From: Acidobacteriota bacterium
GTDB taxonomy: Bacteria; Acidobacteriota; UBA6911
Length of the DNA stretch: 43,862 nt
NCBI GenBank assembly: GCA_016934295.1
Contig: JAFGTD010000123.1
Location: 1-43,862, forward strand
Direction of reading: 5' to 3'
Both the position numbers and the translations under genes were made by a program. How positions within the stretch are numbered: position 1 is the first letter of the stretch; each line of letters begins with the position of its first letter. Shown here one piece after another: positions 1 to 10,775 of this stretch. The notes under the pieces were generated by a model. That model made no database searches. It saw only the letters and a program-made list of their open reading frames with translations, and was not told the DNA's origin.

Positions 1-522
1 GAGGGCACTTCGGCTCCAGATAATCCGCAGGAAATATTTAATGATTTGAACAAGTTCCTGAAGGAATTGACGGATCGCCAGGAAGAAAAGCGGAAAGTGC
101 TCGCCGACCGGCTGGAGGAACGGCGCAGCAATGAGGAAGCCGTGCAGCAGCGCCTGGCCTTCGGATTGGCCCGGGTATCCCCGGCTTCCGCTTTTTCGTT
201 GGCGGCAACCAGTCTGGCCGGTTCCTCGCTTGCGCTGAAACATCATTATCTGGAAGAAGCCAGGCGCTACCGGGATGTATATGCCAGGTTCCAGCAGGAA
301 AAATCGGGGGAGGGGTTAGAAGGGATGATTATAATGCGCATGCCCGGCCAGCCGGAACCGGAGCAGATCGATCCGGGGGAGTTGCCGGCCTTCCAGTACA
401 GGCAGCCGCCTTTGAAAGATGTCATCCGGGCGTCCGTGCTTGATTTGGGAATCCTTGCGGTCTTCAACATAGTTTTTTTTGCCGGCGCTTTTGTGGCCTT
501 CCTGCGTTATGACGTTCGGTAG
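1..522 (+). CDS. ABC-2 type transporter permease (DUF3526-like), 5'-truncated at window edge
   Basis: Frame is open from base 1. The C-terminus (AFGLARVSPASAFSLAATSLAG...VLDLGILAVFNIVFFAGAFVAFLRYDVR) parallels the C-terminus of the next gene (LGFILSRFSPASAFRLAAMNLAS...LVDIGLLAVYSIVAFSITFAAFLRYDVR). Confidence 0.8.
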   Translation, partial: EGTSAPDNPQEIFNDLNKFLKELTDRQEEKRKVLADRLEERRSNEEAVQQRLAFGLARVSPASAFSLAATSLAGSSLALKHHYLEEARRYRDVYARFQQEKSGEGLEGMIIMRMPGQPEPEQIDPGELPAFQYRQPPLKDVIRASVLDLGILAVFNIVFFAGAFVAFLRYDVR

Positions 523-578
523 GAATATTGACGGCGTTATGGAATGAAGAAGCGTGAATACCATATAGAGGAACCGCC

Positions 579-2063
579 ATGCTGAGTACGATTATTTTGA
601 AGGAGCTTAAGTCCATTATTTCCAGTCCCAAGTTTGTCATAACATTTGCCGCGTGCAGCATTATGATCCTGCTCAGCGTGTGGGTCGGAATTGAGGATTA
701 TCGCACAGGTGTCGCACGCACGGATGCGGCGCTGGATATCAACTACCAGATATTGAAGACAAGGACGTGGAGCGCCATAAGCACCCAGGCTTTCCGGTAT
801 CCCGATCCCATGCAGATTTTCGTCTCCGGAGTCCACAACGATGTGGGCCGCCTGTCGGACATCCGGGAGTATGATGAAGTCAAACTAAGAAACAGCGTAT
901 TTTCCGATGACACCATCTTTGCGGTATTCCGGCTGGTCGACTTTGCCTTCATTGTGCAGATTGTGCTTTCGCTGCTGGCCATCCTGTTTACCTATGATGC
1001 GATCAACGGAGAACGCGAGGAGGGCACCCTGCAGCTGACCTTTTCCAATCCTGTCCCCCGCGCAAAATTTATACTCGGCAAGCTGATCGGGTCCTGGCTG
1101 GGCCTGGTGATTCCTCTGTTGATTCCGATCCTCCTTTCGATCCTGCTGATCCTGCTTATGCAAATACCTATGACACCCCTTCACTGGCAGAATCTGGGCG
1201 GCCTGCTGCTGGTTTCACTGCTCTACTTTACCTTTTTCATCGCGCTGGGACTTCTGACTTCCGCCCTGGCGCGCCGCTCGGCGACTTCGTTTCTGATTGC
1301 ACTCGTGGTCTGGGTGTTCTTTGTATTTATCATTCCGCGAGCCGGTGTCATGGCTGCAGGCCAGTTTGTAGATGTTCCCGGCGTTGCCGAGATTGACAGC
1401 CGGAAAGCGGCTTTTTCCAAGGAACAGTCGGATCGATTGAATGAAGAAATGATGAAACGTTCCATGGAACGGTGGAAACGCCTGGCGGCCATGTCGCCTG
1501 AGGAACGGGAAGTAAATTCCAAGAAGCTCTCTGAGGAGTACAGTCGGGAAATGGACAAGTTGCGGGAGGAAAGGGATGTGGAAAGGGCCGAGTACTCCAG
1601 CCGGCTGAATGAGGACCGGCGCAACCGGCAGGCTTATCAGGAGAGGTTGGGATTCATCCTTTCCCGGTTTTCTCCCGCTTCGGCTTTTCGCCTGGCCGCG
1701 ATGAACCTGGCGTCGACCGATATACTTCTTAAATCGCGCGCCGAAGATGCCATGAAAGATTTCCGGTCAAAACTTCTGGTGCTGGCTGAAGAGAAAACCA
1801 GGCAAGAGGATCAGGGGGGGCTGGCCGGAAGGGGAATCAGGATTATGTCCAGAAAAAAAGACGACGGCAAGGTATCACTCCAAATAGACATGGGAGATCC
1901 TCCGACAATGGATCCCGCGGATGTCCCGGTTTTTAGAGAAAGCCCCCGTGATTTCAATGAAACGGCCTCGGGCACCCTGGTGGATATCGGTCTGCTGGCC
2001 GTTTATTCCATCGTGGCCTTTTCCATAACCTTCGCGGCATTCCTTCGCTACGACGTCCGTTAA
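579..2063 (+). CDS. ABC-2 type transporter permease with large charged soluble insert (DUF3526-like)
   Basis: Multiple TM segments, motif INGEREEGTLQLTFSNPVPRAKFILGKLIGSWLGL typical of ABC-2 permeases; SD-like gagg upstream of ATG. Confidence 0.85.
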   Translation: MLSTIILKELKSIISSPKFVITFAACSIMILLSVWVGIEDYRTGVARTDAALDINYQILKTRTWSAISTQAFRYPDPMQIFVSGVHNDVGRLSDIREYDEVKLRNSVFSDDTIFAVFRLVDFAFIVQIVLSLLAILFTYDAINGEREEGTLQLTFSNPVPRAKFILGKLIGSWLGLVIPLLIPILLSILLILLMQIPMTPLHWQNLGGLLLVSLLYFTFFIALGLLTSALARRSATSFLIALVVWVFFVFIIPRAGVMAAGQFVDVPGVAEIDSRKAAFSKEQSDRLNEEMMKRSMERWKRLAAMSPEEREVNSKKLSEEYSREMDKLREERDVERAEYSSRLNEDRRNRQAYQERLGFILSRFSPASAFRLAAMNLASTDILLKSRAEDAMKDFRSKLLVLAEEKTRQEDQGGLAGRGIRIMSRKKDDGKVSLQIDMGDPPTMDPADVPVFRESPRDFNETASGTLVDIGLLAVYSIVAFSITFAAFLRYDVR

Positions 2064-2372
2064 AAACTTTACCGCGGAGACGCAGAGAGTGCGGAGGTTT
2101 GCAGAGAATTCCACTGTATAATCCACTGCATTTCCCCGAGTCTCTTTAATTGTATTTTCTACACCAGTCAAAATTACTCGCGAGTATTTTTGATTGTAGG
2201 TTAAAAAAGTAGTATCACGCCGCATTGTGAAGCCTTTCAGATCAGCGCTGACGGCAAAAAGGATTATAGGTCTCCTGAAGGCATCCGGGTTTGTCCTTCT
2301 ATTCTTTTTTTGAGAACGCTTGTTTAACGCTGCGAACCTCTGCGTTCTCTGCGCCTCTGCGGTGAAGTTTTT
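2062..2372. repeat. Imperfect inverted repeat of ~45 bp arms built from CGCAGAGA-like 8-mers around a ~220-bp core
   Basis: Left arm 2062-2106 aaaaactttaccgcggagacgcagagagtgcggaggtttgcagag. Reverse complement of 2328-2372 is aaaaacttcaccgcagaggcgcagagaacgcagaggttcgcagcg. Confidence 0.85.
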
Positions 2373-5300
2373 ATTGTATTTCCAATTGATCGCCGGCGCT
2401 GTAGGCGGCGAATTCAGGGGCGTACATGGGCTGCACGGTTGCCGGGGAGATTTTAAAAGTCCCGGCGGTGGCTGCACGGACCCGGTATTTAAATGTGTAT
2501 TCACCCTGCGGCAGCCGCTCGAAGAAGAAGTTGGTACCGGAATCGCGGATCTCTTCATACCAGGATATTCCCAGGTCCCATTTGTGCTTCGAAAGATTCG
2601 AGGAAGGCTCGAATCCCGCGCCACGGGGATCGCGCAGGTGGACATACTCCATAGTGTGTTTGCTCTCGAGAGACAGATGGACCTCGACTTCGTCTCCCGG
2701 CTGCAGGGAAGCACCTTCCTTCAAAGGCTGCAGCGTATATTCCTTACCGTCGTGCACGCGCTTGAAGTAGCTCCGGGTCAGCCGCAGATAATCCCCCCGT
2801 GCTTCTTCGGGTAGCCTCTCTGTGGAGAAGTGCCAGGTGGCGGAGGCGAACATATGCCCTTTACTCGTTTTCTCAACCGTGATTGTTGAAGTCGTCTGGG
2901 GATCGATCTTGTCGCCCGTGATAACAACCTGGTTTTTCTTGCCCGTGTATTTGTCCGGTTCGAAAACGAAGGACGTCTTTACATTTCCGACTGTGACAGT
3001 TGCGTCTTCGCGGATTCCCAACTGGCCGGTTTCCTTCAGGTAGTGGGCCAGAGAATAGATGACCTCGGCCGTGGCGCGGGTGGATTTCCAGTGGTTCATT
3101 TTCTTGTTGAGGAACAGCCACTGGACCAGTCCGTCCAGTTTCGGATCGTCCGGTATCAGCTCCATTTCCGTTCGGACGGCGAAGGCGTGCGTTTCAATCG
3201 TATCGTTGTACCAGAGCCAGGCGCGGTCTTCGGGCGCCCAGAAGGTTCCCTGGTCTTCCGCGGTCTTGGCCGAATCCATCACGCTCTCCCAGACCAGCAT
3301 GGCATCGCGGCTCCGGTCCATCCGTTTCAGTGTGAGCGCGAGGTAGCCTTTGAGAAAGGGGCTGTGCGACTTCCAATGTTTGTAACTGAAGTCGAGCATT
3401 GTTTTACGTTCGGCTGGCGTGAAGGAGTTCTCGTACCAGGAAGTGTCCGGATAGTTGGACAGAACATAATTGATAAAGGTGACGAACTCCCAACCGCGGT
3501 CGTGCTCGACCATGTCCTTTACGATATCGTCCAGGTAATGCCGGTGGGTGTAATCCCAGGCGCGCCGGACCATGTCCTGCGGAACCTCGACGCCGAATTC
3601 GAGCGCTTTAGAGAAGCCGTGCAGGAGGTATAGCGTCATATAGGGGGACGGAGACCCCCCGGGGAACCAGGGGAATCCGCCGCTCGAGGTCTGCATTTCA
3701 CGAAGTTTGGAAAGCGACGTTTCCTGCTGGGCTTTGGCAATGCGGGAATCCAGCACCCGGATCAGTTCGGAGATGTCCTCATCGCCTCCCTCTGCCATCC
3801 GGAGCCAGGGCGTCTCTTCCAGCGCCATCTTCCGGTTGGGATCGGAAGCGTTCCATTGTTCGAAGCGGGTTTCACGCGATGAAAACTCTTTCGCCATCTT
3901 CTCTATAGCGGGGTACTGCTCATAGAGAGAGGAAAGGATGCCGGTTGATACGAAGCGGTTGAGCGTCTGCTCGGTGCACTCATAAGGGTAGTCGACGAGG
4001 TAGGGAAGGGCGGAGAGGATGGAATAGAAGAGCTGGGCGTCGAGAGTAACCACCATCTGTTCGTTGATGCGGGTCGGATCGTCGTCGCGGGCAAGATCCT
4101 CGAACCGGATAATGCGCCGGTCTTGGTCTTTAAGAGTCACGAACCTCGACTGCATCAGGTGCATGCGCCCGGGAAGGATGGGGATGGGGCGCAGCTCGCC
4201 GTCGGAGAAATCGCCGGAGACGGCCGTGACCTTGAAGGCGATCTGCCCGACTCTGGATGGAGTCTTGATGGGAAATGTCAGGTTGGTTCCGCCGCCGGCT
4301 GCGACTGTGAAAGGTTTTCCAGTCGTCTCGGATTCGGTCAATCCGAATTCGGACAGGATGCTTTCGTCGGTAGCCGGATCGATAATGTCGAAGTTGAGAC
4401 GGCCGTCCAGTTCACGGTCGGAGGCGTTGTTGACGACCACCTTGATTTCCGCCCGGTCCCCCTCGCGAAGGAAGCGCGGGAGATAGGGCCGAACCATCAG
4501 ATCCTTGACGCTTTGGGCTTCTTTATGTACAAATCCGGATTTCAGGTCCTGTGTGATGGCATGTACCCACACGTTCCACGATGTGACGGAATCGGGCACC
4601 TCGAACTCGAAAGAAACGGAGCCGTCTTCGTCTGTGAGTAAATGTGGCTCCCAGAAGGCGGTTTCACTGAATTCGCTGCGCAATTCAATGGCGGGCGCAC
4701 CGCTATCCATAGTACCGGATTTATCTTCCTCCATGCGGGCCGATTCAGGCGGTGGTGCAGCTAATCCTGCCACTTCAGAAGTTTTCGCAAAGTAGAGAAC
4801 ATCATTGGCGGTAACGCTTTCAGATTCCAGTAAGATGCCTCCCCCCATTCCACCTGCGACGCCTGCCCCAATTGCGCGGCTTCTCCCCACGCCTCCAATC
4901 CCATACCCGTTGTAGTAGAGAAGTCGATCTCTGTGGAGAGACGGTGGGATCGGTCCCCGGTTGAAACCGCGGCTGTTTATCCAGAGACGGTTGGCTGCGG
5001 ACAGGTTGGTTTGTGCGTAAACCGATTGCCCTCGATAAGGGTAAAGATTTAAAGGATTTGGGGGAGAGTGGGGGACAAAGGCATCCAGGCTGCGGTCGTA
5101 CATGTAGGCCAGCAGTTCGGCTGCCGGGACGGCGATATCATTTCCGGTGGGACCGGTGACTTTGACGCTCCATTTTTCCCGGTTGCCAGGGCGCAGCCGG
5201 TCCCGGAAGGTGGAAAATTCCACTTTCAACTGTTTGTTATCCCAGGAGACCATTATCGAACTCTGAAGATGGATCAGTTGATTGTCGCGCACGAGTGTCA

Positions 5301-8300
5301 GTGCAGCGCCCAATCCTCCTCGATCTTTCTCGGTGATCGGGATTTCGACAAGAGACGGGTCCTTTCCGGAAATCATTTCTTTTCGTTGGATGCATTCTCC
5401 GTCACGATAGATCTCGAAAACCATGAATTGATCTTCCATTCCGGAATGCACCAGGAAACGGGCCGTATCTCCTACCTTTAGGGATGCTTTTTCTATTTCA
5501 AGCATGGCAGGCAGCCGGAGCGTCATGGAGTCGGAGGCGACAATGAAATCCTGGCTTGTTTCGTACTTTTCCCCGAAATCGTCGACGGTTTCGTAAACAA
5601 TGCGGTAGGCGCCCGCCGCAAGCCCGGAAACGGAAACGGTTCCTTTTCCTTTATTGTCGTGGAATACGGATCCTGACGCGCGGATAGCGCCTTCCTTCCG
5701 TTGCATAAGCACTGCTTCCGGGCTATAGCCATGGTTCCAGCGTTCTCTTAACAGATCGCCCGGCGTCTGGAAGCCGATCTTTTCCCGGAATTCTTCGGGG
5801 ACAAACAGCGGCTGTTCCGCCGGGAGAAGGGTTTTATCGGGTTCCTCAAGCGATACGATTTTCCAGGTTCCTTCCCCGCTTCGGGGAGTGCCGTCCATGT
5901 TTGTGCGGAGGATGGATATATCTATAGGCTTCTCCTCAAGGAAAAAAGCGCTGTCCATGGACACCCGGGCTTCGACGGATACGAATCCGAGCCGGTAGGA
6001 GCGTTGGTCCGAACGGGTTTCTCCGCCTTCATCGGTGACGTCTACGGTGACCCTGTACCGGTAGGTGATGTTCTTGTCCCCGCTCAGGTTCTCGTCGGCC
6101 TCAGGCGTGAATGTGAAGGAGAAAGTGCCGTCTTTATCCAGGGATTCCGTCCCTGAGGCAATCCGCTGTGTCTGGGATGAAGGCATGAAGGCCCGGAAGA
6201 AATCAATCCACCACCAGGGGAAAACCGGCTCCCGGTAGACCTGCCATTCGATTCGGCCTTCCGTGACCGGAAGACCGAAATAGTACTTTGCCTCTCCCTT
6301 CAGAGTCGCCGGCCGATTCAGTCGCAGCGGTGCGTCCGGATCCAGCATTTCCGCTTCAAAAGTGGGGCGCTTGTACTCTTCCACCCGGACGCGCGTTTGG
6401 CCTTCCCTGGAGCTTTCCAGATACCATTGCCCCAGAGCCCTTCCTTCCGGGATCGTGAATTTCCCTGAAACGGTTCCATAACTGTTGGATGTTACGGTGT
6501 TGGATGCCACTTCCTGGCCATTGCCGTCTTTTAGGAAAACAACAAGATTTGTATCGGGGTATGTACTGAATGAGGCGTCACTATCGTCATTGCGGTAGAG
6601 CACGGCTTTCCAGTGTATTGTTTGTCCGGGGCGATAGATACTGCGGTCGGTATAAAGCAGTGTTGCGGATAGCCTTTCCGGTTTTTCCTGCCGGTCATAA
6701 TTCTGCGGCAAGCTATAGGTGAGCTGATCCCCATTCCGGGCTACCAGGAAGTAGCGGATATATTTTTCGGAGCCGAGAAATTGAACCATGCCCCTTTCGT
6801 CGGTTCGTTTTGAGTCGTATTTCCGGTGTCCCTCCCTGTAATCTGCCCGATAGAGGATTACCTCTGCATCCGTTACCGGTTTTCCGCTCGAACCTGCCAG
6901 GACCGTGACTTCCAGGCCGTCGCTTCTCTTCCTGCTGATAAGCGCCAGATCACTGATTGTCAGGTACATGCCCTGGAGGCTGTTGTCGTCTTTGGAAAAA
7001 TCGGCGCGGGCTGAAGCAACAATCAAATATGTTCCCGGTTCGGTCATGGGGGGGACAACGAATGTCTTGTGCATCCGGTAATCCGGAGTTGGGGGCAGCT
7101 CTACATCCCATTTCTGGATGACGGGATTGTCGGCCACAAATTCTTCCAGTTTCCTTCCGGATGGAAGCAGGCTGTAGTCATCGGATTCTTCGACGGTTTT
7201 CATCAGGTCGATGGCATAGGCCCGGAAGTAAATCTTTTCCAGATTGTTATGGGATATCAGAATTGATCTTTTTTGCGGGTTGTCGTTGTGCATTCCGCTC
7301 AGGGAATAACCGGGACTTTCGATGTTGCCAATAATGGCATCGCAGTGCCTGCCCCCGAAGGAATTCGGGAACGCCAGTTGTCCGAGCAGAGCGATGCGCC
7401 GGGCGCGGTACAGGCTGTCCGGTTCATCTTCCGGTTGTATAAACTCGGCCAGCTGCGCCATGCCTTCGGACCACCAGGGGATGTCGGTAAGGGGTTCCAG
7501 ATAGTTTATGAGTCTTTCCCGCAGGTGCGCCCTGTCGTCGGCCTTGCTGAAATGCTGATGCAGATGCCTGTATCGCTCGAGCCTCGCCTCCAGCGCGGCT
7601 TCGCGCCCCTCTCTCTGAAGGTGCCAGTTTTCCAGGTCGGAGAGGATGAAGCAGATTTTCTTCAGGGGGTGGATTGTAGGATCGACAAGTGCGATTTCGC
7701 CCGAGATGTCATCTGTAAGTTCTTTAAGATTCAAGCGATATATTTCATTCAACTGCTCGGGCTGCCAGCCGTTGGTGTCGGCCAGCATATCGACGCGCAG
7801 GTAGGAGACGGCGTCCCGCAATGTCGGGCGTATTCCTTCAGGATAGGTGTTGGGAACAATAAAATCCTTCCACTCCGTGTTCGGTAGTTCTCCCAGCCGG
7901 TCCCGATTGTTCCAGACTTCTTCGTAGGCTCTCTGCGCCTCTTCGTAGATCTGATCGCGGGTCCATGCTTTAAGATCGATTGTCTCTTCTGAGTCCATCC
8001 TTTCCCGTTGGTTGATTTCCCATGAGTATCTTCGCGCATAAGTGGTCAACGAATGGGCGTAAAAGAGGTTCAGGACGGACATTCCCATCCGGTCTTCAGG
8101 CCAGGGTGCCTCTTTCAGGAAGCGGACGGCCGTTTCATAGCCGTGAAGGGAGATCCGGAGGGCCGTATTGCGTACCAGGCAGCGGGTCCACTCCGTGTTG
8201 TTCTCTGCGGCCCGGGCGCTTTTCAGCATCGTGTCCACCAGTGCGGAAGCCGCTTCATGCTTCTGTTCTTCAATCAGTCGATCGAACTGTTTCCAGCCTT

Positions 8301-8433
8301 CGGCAAAATCCCCGTTCCAGTCGGTAGTGTCGGGTTTCGAATCTTTCGGTAGTTGCGCTCCAAGCAGAAGCCCCAAACATAGAACAAGAAGTATGAATGA
8401 AAAGAAAGTGAGGTGATGTCTGCCCCTGATCAT
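2371..8433 (-). CDS. Bacterial alpha-2-macroglobulin family protein (secreted, thioester-containing)
   Basis: 2020 aa; N-terminal hydrophobic signal; MG-domain region (LYTDRSIYRPGQTIHWKAVLYR); thioester motif in LPYLVDYPYECTEQTLNRFVSTGILSSL; downstream TED-like helical region. SD ggagg upstream of ATG. Confidence 0.92.
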   Translation of the reverse strand: MIRGRHHLTFFSFILLVLCLGLLLGAQLPKDSKPDTTDWNGDFAEGWKQFDRLIEEQKHEAASALVDTMLKSARAAENNTEWTRCLVRNTALRISLHGYETAVRFLKEAPWPEDRMGMSVLNLFYAHSLTTYARRYSWEINQRERMDSEETIDLKAWTRDQIYEEAQRAYEEVWNNRDRLGELPNTEWKDFIVPNTYPEGIRPTLRDAVSYLRVDMLADTNGWQPEQLNEIYRLNLKELTDDISGEIALVDPTIHPLKKICFILSDLENWHLQREGREAALEARLERYRHLHQHFSKADDRAHLRERLINYLEPLTDIPWWSEGMAQLAEFIQPEDEPDSLYRARRIALLGQLAFPNSFGGRHCDAIIGNIESPGYSLSGMHNDNPQKRSILISHNNLEKIYFRAYAIDLMKTVEESDDYSLLPSGRKLEEFVADNPVIQKWDVELPPTPDYRMHKTFVVPPMTEPGTYLIVASARADFSKDDNSLQGMYLTISDLALISRKRSDGLEVTVLAGSSGKPVTDAEVILYRADYREGHRKYDSKRTDERGMVQFLGSEKYIRYFLVARNGDQLTYSLPQNYDRQEKPERLSATLLYTDRSIYRPGQTIHWKAVLYRNDDSDASFSTYPDTNLVVFLKDGNGQEVASNTVTSNSYGTVSGKFTIPEGRALGQWYLESSREGQTRVRVEEYKRPTFEAEMLDPDAPLRLNRPATLKGEAKYYFGLPVTEGRIEWQVYREPVFPWWWIDFFRAFMPSSQTQRIASGTESLDKDGTFSFTFTPEADENLSGDKNITYRYRVTVDVTDEGGETRSDQRSYRLGFVSVEARVSMDSAFFLEEKPIDISILRTNMDGTPRSGEGTWKIVSLEEPDKTLLPAEQPLFVPEEFREKIGFQTPGDLLRERWNHGYSPEAVLMQRKEGAIRASGSVFHDNKGKGTVSVSGLAAGAYRIVYETVDDFGEKYETSQDFIVASDSMTLRLPAMLEIEKASLKVGDTARFLVHSGMEDQFMVFEIYRDGECIQRKEMISGKDPSLVEIPITEKDRGGLGAALTLVRDNQLIHLQSSIMVSWDNKQLKVEFSTFRDRLRPGNREKWSVKVTGPTGNDIAVPAAELLAYMYDRSLDAFVPHSPPNPLNLYPYRGQSVYAQTNLSAANRLWINSRGFNRGPIPPSLHRDRLLYYNGYGIGGVGRSRAIGAGVAGGMGGGILLESESVTANDVLYFAKTSEVAGLAAPPPESARMEEDKSGTMDSGAPAIELRSEFSETAFWEPHLLTDEDGSVSFEFEVPDSVTSWNVWVHAITQDLKSGFVHKEAQSVKDLMVRPYLPRFLREGDRAEIKVVVNNASDRELDGRLNFDIIDPATDESILSEFGLTESETTGKPFTVAAGGGTNLTFPIKTPSRVGQIAFKVTAVSGDFSDGELRPIPILPGRMHLMQSRFVTLKDQDRRIIRFEDLARDDDPTRINEQMVVTLDAQLFYSILSALPYLVDYPYECTEQTLNRFVSTGILSSLYEQYPAIEKMAKEFSSRETRFEQWNASDPNRKMALEETPWLRMAEGGDEDISELIRVLDSRIAKAQQETSLSKLREMQTSSGGFPWFPGGSPSPYMTLYLLHGFSKALEFGVEVPQDMVRRAWDYTHRHYLDDIVKDMVEHDRGWEFVTFINYVLSNYPDTSWYENSFTPAERKTMLDFSYKHWKSHSPFLKGYLALTLKRMDRSRDAMLVWESVMDSAKTAEDQGTFWAPEDRAWLWYNDTIETHAFAVRTEMELIPDDPKLDGLVQWLFLNKKMNHWKSTRATAEVIYSLAHYLKETGQLGIREDATVTVGNVKTSFVFEPDKYTGKKNQVVITGDKIDPQTTSTITVEKTSKGHMFASATWHFSTERLPEEARGDYLRLTRSYFKRVHDGKEYTLQPLKEGASLQPGDEVEVHLSLESKHTMEYVHLRDPRGAGFEPSSNLSKHKWDLGISWYEEIRDSGTNFFFERLPQGEYTFKYRVRAATAGTFKISPATVQPMYAPEFAAYSAGDQLEIQ

Positions 8434-8557
8434 GATCCGCTGCCTCCGTCCGTTTATGCATTCGATGACTGAAATGCTTTCGATCTTTCCTCTATTAGAC
8501 GCCGTTCCTTACCATTTTCTTAGAAAAAAATGCAGTCGAAGCTTTGTCTGGAACAAC

Positions 8558-8645
8558 AAAACGCTGGCGCGTGAAGACGCAAGGACGTAAATAATAAATA
8601 TTTAGATACTTCTTAGCGCCTTAGCGCCCGTGCGTTATGTTTTTT
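8558..8645. repeat. Degenerate 8-mer repeat pair (cgcgtgaagacgcaaggacg / ttagcgccttagcgcccgtgcg)
   Basis: Two short arrays (ACGCAAGG-like, and GCGCTAAG x2 on the minus strand) face each other across ~30 bp of AT-rich sequence. Confidence 0.45.
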
Positions 8646-8713
8646 AATCAGCATCGGAGTGGAAATTCCGACGATTTTCGATAATACTTCTACTTTCCAT
8701 CAAGGAGAGGAAG

Positions 8714-10393
8714 ATGACGGAAGCTACCGGTGCCAATTTCATTCAGGAGGCGGTTCAGGAAGATCTCGCCAAAGGCCGTTTTTCTAAAGTTATTACCCGT
8801 TTCCCGCCCGAACCCAACGGCTATCTGCATATCGGGCACGCCAAAGCGATCTGCATCGATTTCGGCATTGCGGAAGAATTCGGCGGCGTCTGCAATCTGC
8901 GCTTCGACGATACCAATCCAACCAAGGAAGAGCAGCATTACATCGATGCCATCCAGGACAATGTACGCTGGCTCGGCTTCGACTGGGGCGATCGGCTGTA
9001 TTATGCCTCCGACTATTTCGACCGTATGTATGCGTGGGCGATCCAATTGATTAAGGACGGTAAAGCGTATGTCGACGACCAGACGCCGGATGAAATCCGG
9101 GAAAACCGCGGCACCCTGACCGAACCGGGTCGGCCGAGCCCGTACCGGGATCGAAGTATCGAAGAAAACCTGGATCTGTTCGAACGGATGCAGGCGGGGG
9201 AATTCCCGGACGGCTCCAGGGTTCTGAGAGCGAAGATTGACATGGCTGCGCCTAATTTGAATCTCAGGGATCCTGTCATGTACCGTATCCTGGCCGTGCC
9301 GCACCACAGGACCGGGAATCGCTGGAAAATCTATCCCATGTATGACTGGGCGCATGGCCTGGAAGATTCCGTTGAAGGGATCAGCCACTCGCTCTGCTCC
9401 CTGGAATTTGAAGATCATCGCCCTCTGTACGACTGGTACCTTGAGCAGCTCGGCATCCATCATCCACGGCAGATAGAATTCGCCAGATTGGAGCTCGAAT
9501 ATACGGTGTTGAGCAAGCGCAAGCTGATTCAACTGGTTGAAGGCGGCTATGTGACCGGCTGGGACGACCCGCGCCTGCCGACACTGGCCGGTTTGCGTCG
9601 CCGTGGGTACACCCCCGCCGCGATACGCAATTTCTGCGACCGCATCGGGGTTTCCAAAGCCCACAGCGTTGTCGAATTCGCCCTGCTGGAACACTGCCTT
9701 CGCGAAGAACTGAATAAAAGCGCTCCCCGAACCATGGCCGTGCTGCGGCCGCTCAAAGTGGTATTGACCAATTATCCCGAAGGGAAGGTTGAGGAGTTCG
9801 AAGCGGACATTAATCCGGAAGATCCCTCGGCCGGGAAACGGAAAATCCCGTTCAGCCGGGAGTTATGGATAGAACAGGACGATTTTCGCGAGGACCCGCC
9901 CAAAAAGTTTTTCCGCCTGTCGCCCGGACGCGAAGTGCGCCTCAAGTACGCGTATTACATTACCTGTAACGAGGTGATTAAAGATCCTGACACCGGCGAT
10001 TTGATCGAACTGCGCTGTAAGTATGATCCCGAGACAAGGGGCGGCTGGCTGCCCGGAGGGCGCAAGGTAAAGGGAACCTCGCACTGGGTGTCCGCCCCTC
10101 ATGCGGTCCGGGCGGAGTTCCGGTTGTACGATCGTCTTTTTACAAAACCGAATCCGGATGAGGGTAAACAATTTTTGTCGAATCTGAACGCGCAGTCGCT
10201 CGAGAGTATATCCGGATTTATTGAAGCCGGTCTGGAGAATGCGCCTGCCGGCAATCGTTACCAGTTCGAACGCCAGGGATATTTCAGCGTCGATCCTGTT
10301 TCAAAGCCCGGAGCCATGGCCTTTAACCGCAGTGTATCCCTTAAAGATACCTGGGCGAAGATAGAGAATAAAAAAAATAACAAGAACGGGTAG
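8714..10393 (+). CDS. glnS: Glutaminyl-tRNA synthetase
   Basis: Class I HIGH motif in [32 protein letters not shown]-like [34 protein letters not shown] aaggagagg. Confidence 0.96.
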   Translation: MTEATGANFIQEAVQEDLAKGRFSKVITRFPPEPNGYLHIGHAKAICIDFGIAEEFGGVCNLRFDDTNPTKEEQHYIDAIQDNVRWLGFDWGDRLYYASDYFDRMYAWAIQLIKDGKAYVDDQTPDEIRENRGTLTEPGRPSPYRDRSIEENLDLFERMQAGEFPDGSRVLRAKIDMAAPNLNLRDPVMYRILAVPHHRTGNRWKIYPMYDWAHGLEDSVEGISHSLCSLEFEDHRPLYDWYLEQLGIHHPRQIEFARLELEYTVLSKRKLIQLVEGGYVTGWDDPRLPTLAGLRRRGYTPAAIRNFCDRIGVSKAHSVVEFALLEHCLREELNKSAPRTMAVLRPLKVVLTNYPEGKVEEFEADINPEDPSAGKRKIPFSRELWIEQDDFREDPPKKFFRLSPGREVRLKYAYYITCNEVIKDPDTGDLIELRCKYDPETRGGWLPGGRKVKGTSHWVSAPHAVRAEFRLYDRLFTKPNPDEGKQFLSNLNAQSLESISGFIEAGLENAPAGNRYQFERQGYFSVDPVSKPGAMAFNRSVSLKDTWAKIENKKNNKNG

Positions 10394-10775
10394 GGGATGT
10401 CCTAATCTCTTCGTTGTACATTGAAGCGTTTCAACCGGTTGCGCCTCGAGGATCTCTGATATGTTGAGGTTCAACCGTGCGATGTTCCAATCAGATACAG
10501 ACTATTGATTTAGTAGTATTTTGGGTGGCCTTTTTCTGTCCGCAAAGTGCCGGAATTCCCCGGAAAAGCCTGTGAACATCTCTCCAAATATGTGACGGAA
10601 ATTACTGTAAATCCCTATTGCTCTGGATATTTTTCCCGATATGGAGAAGTAGGGACAAACAGCTCATTCCCTAAAAGTTCGCGCAGAGTCTCTGTATTTA
10701 CCAAATTTTGAGGAAGAATTAACGCCCAAATCACCGGATTGAATGACCAATCCGAAAACCTGACGATATAAGTCG

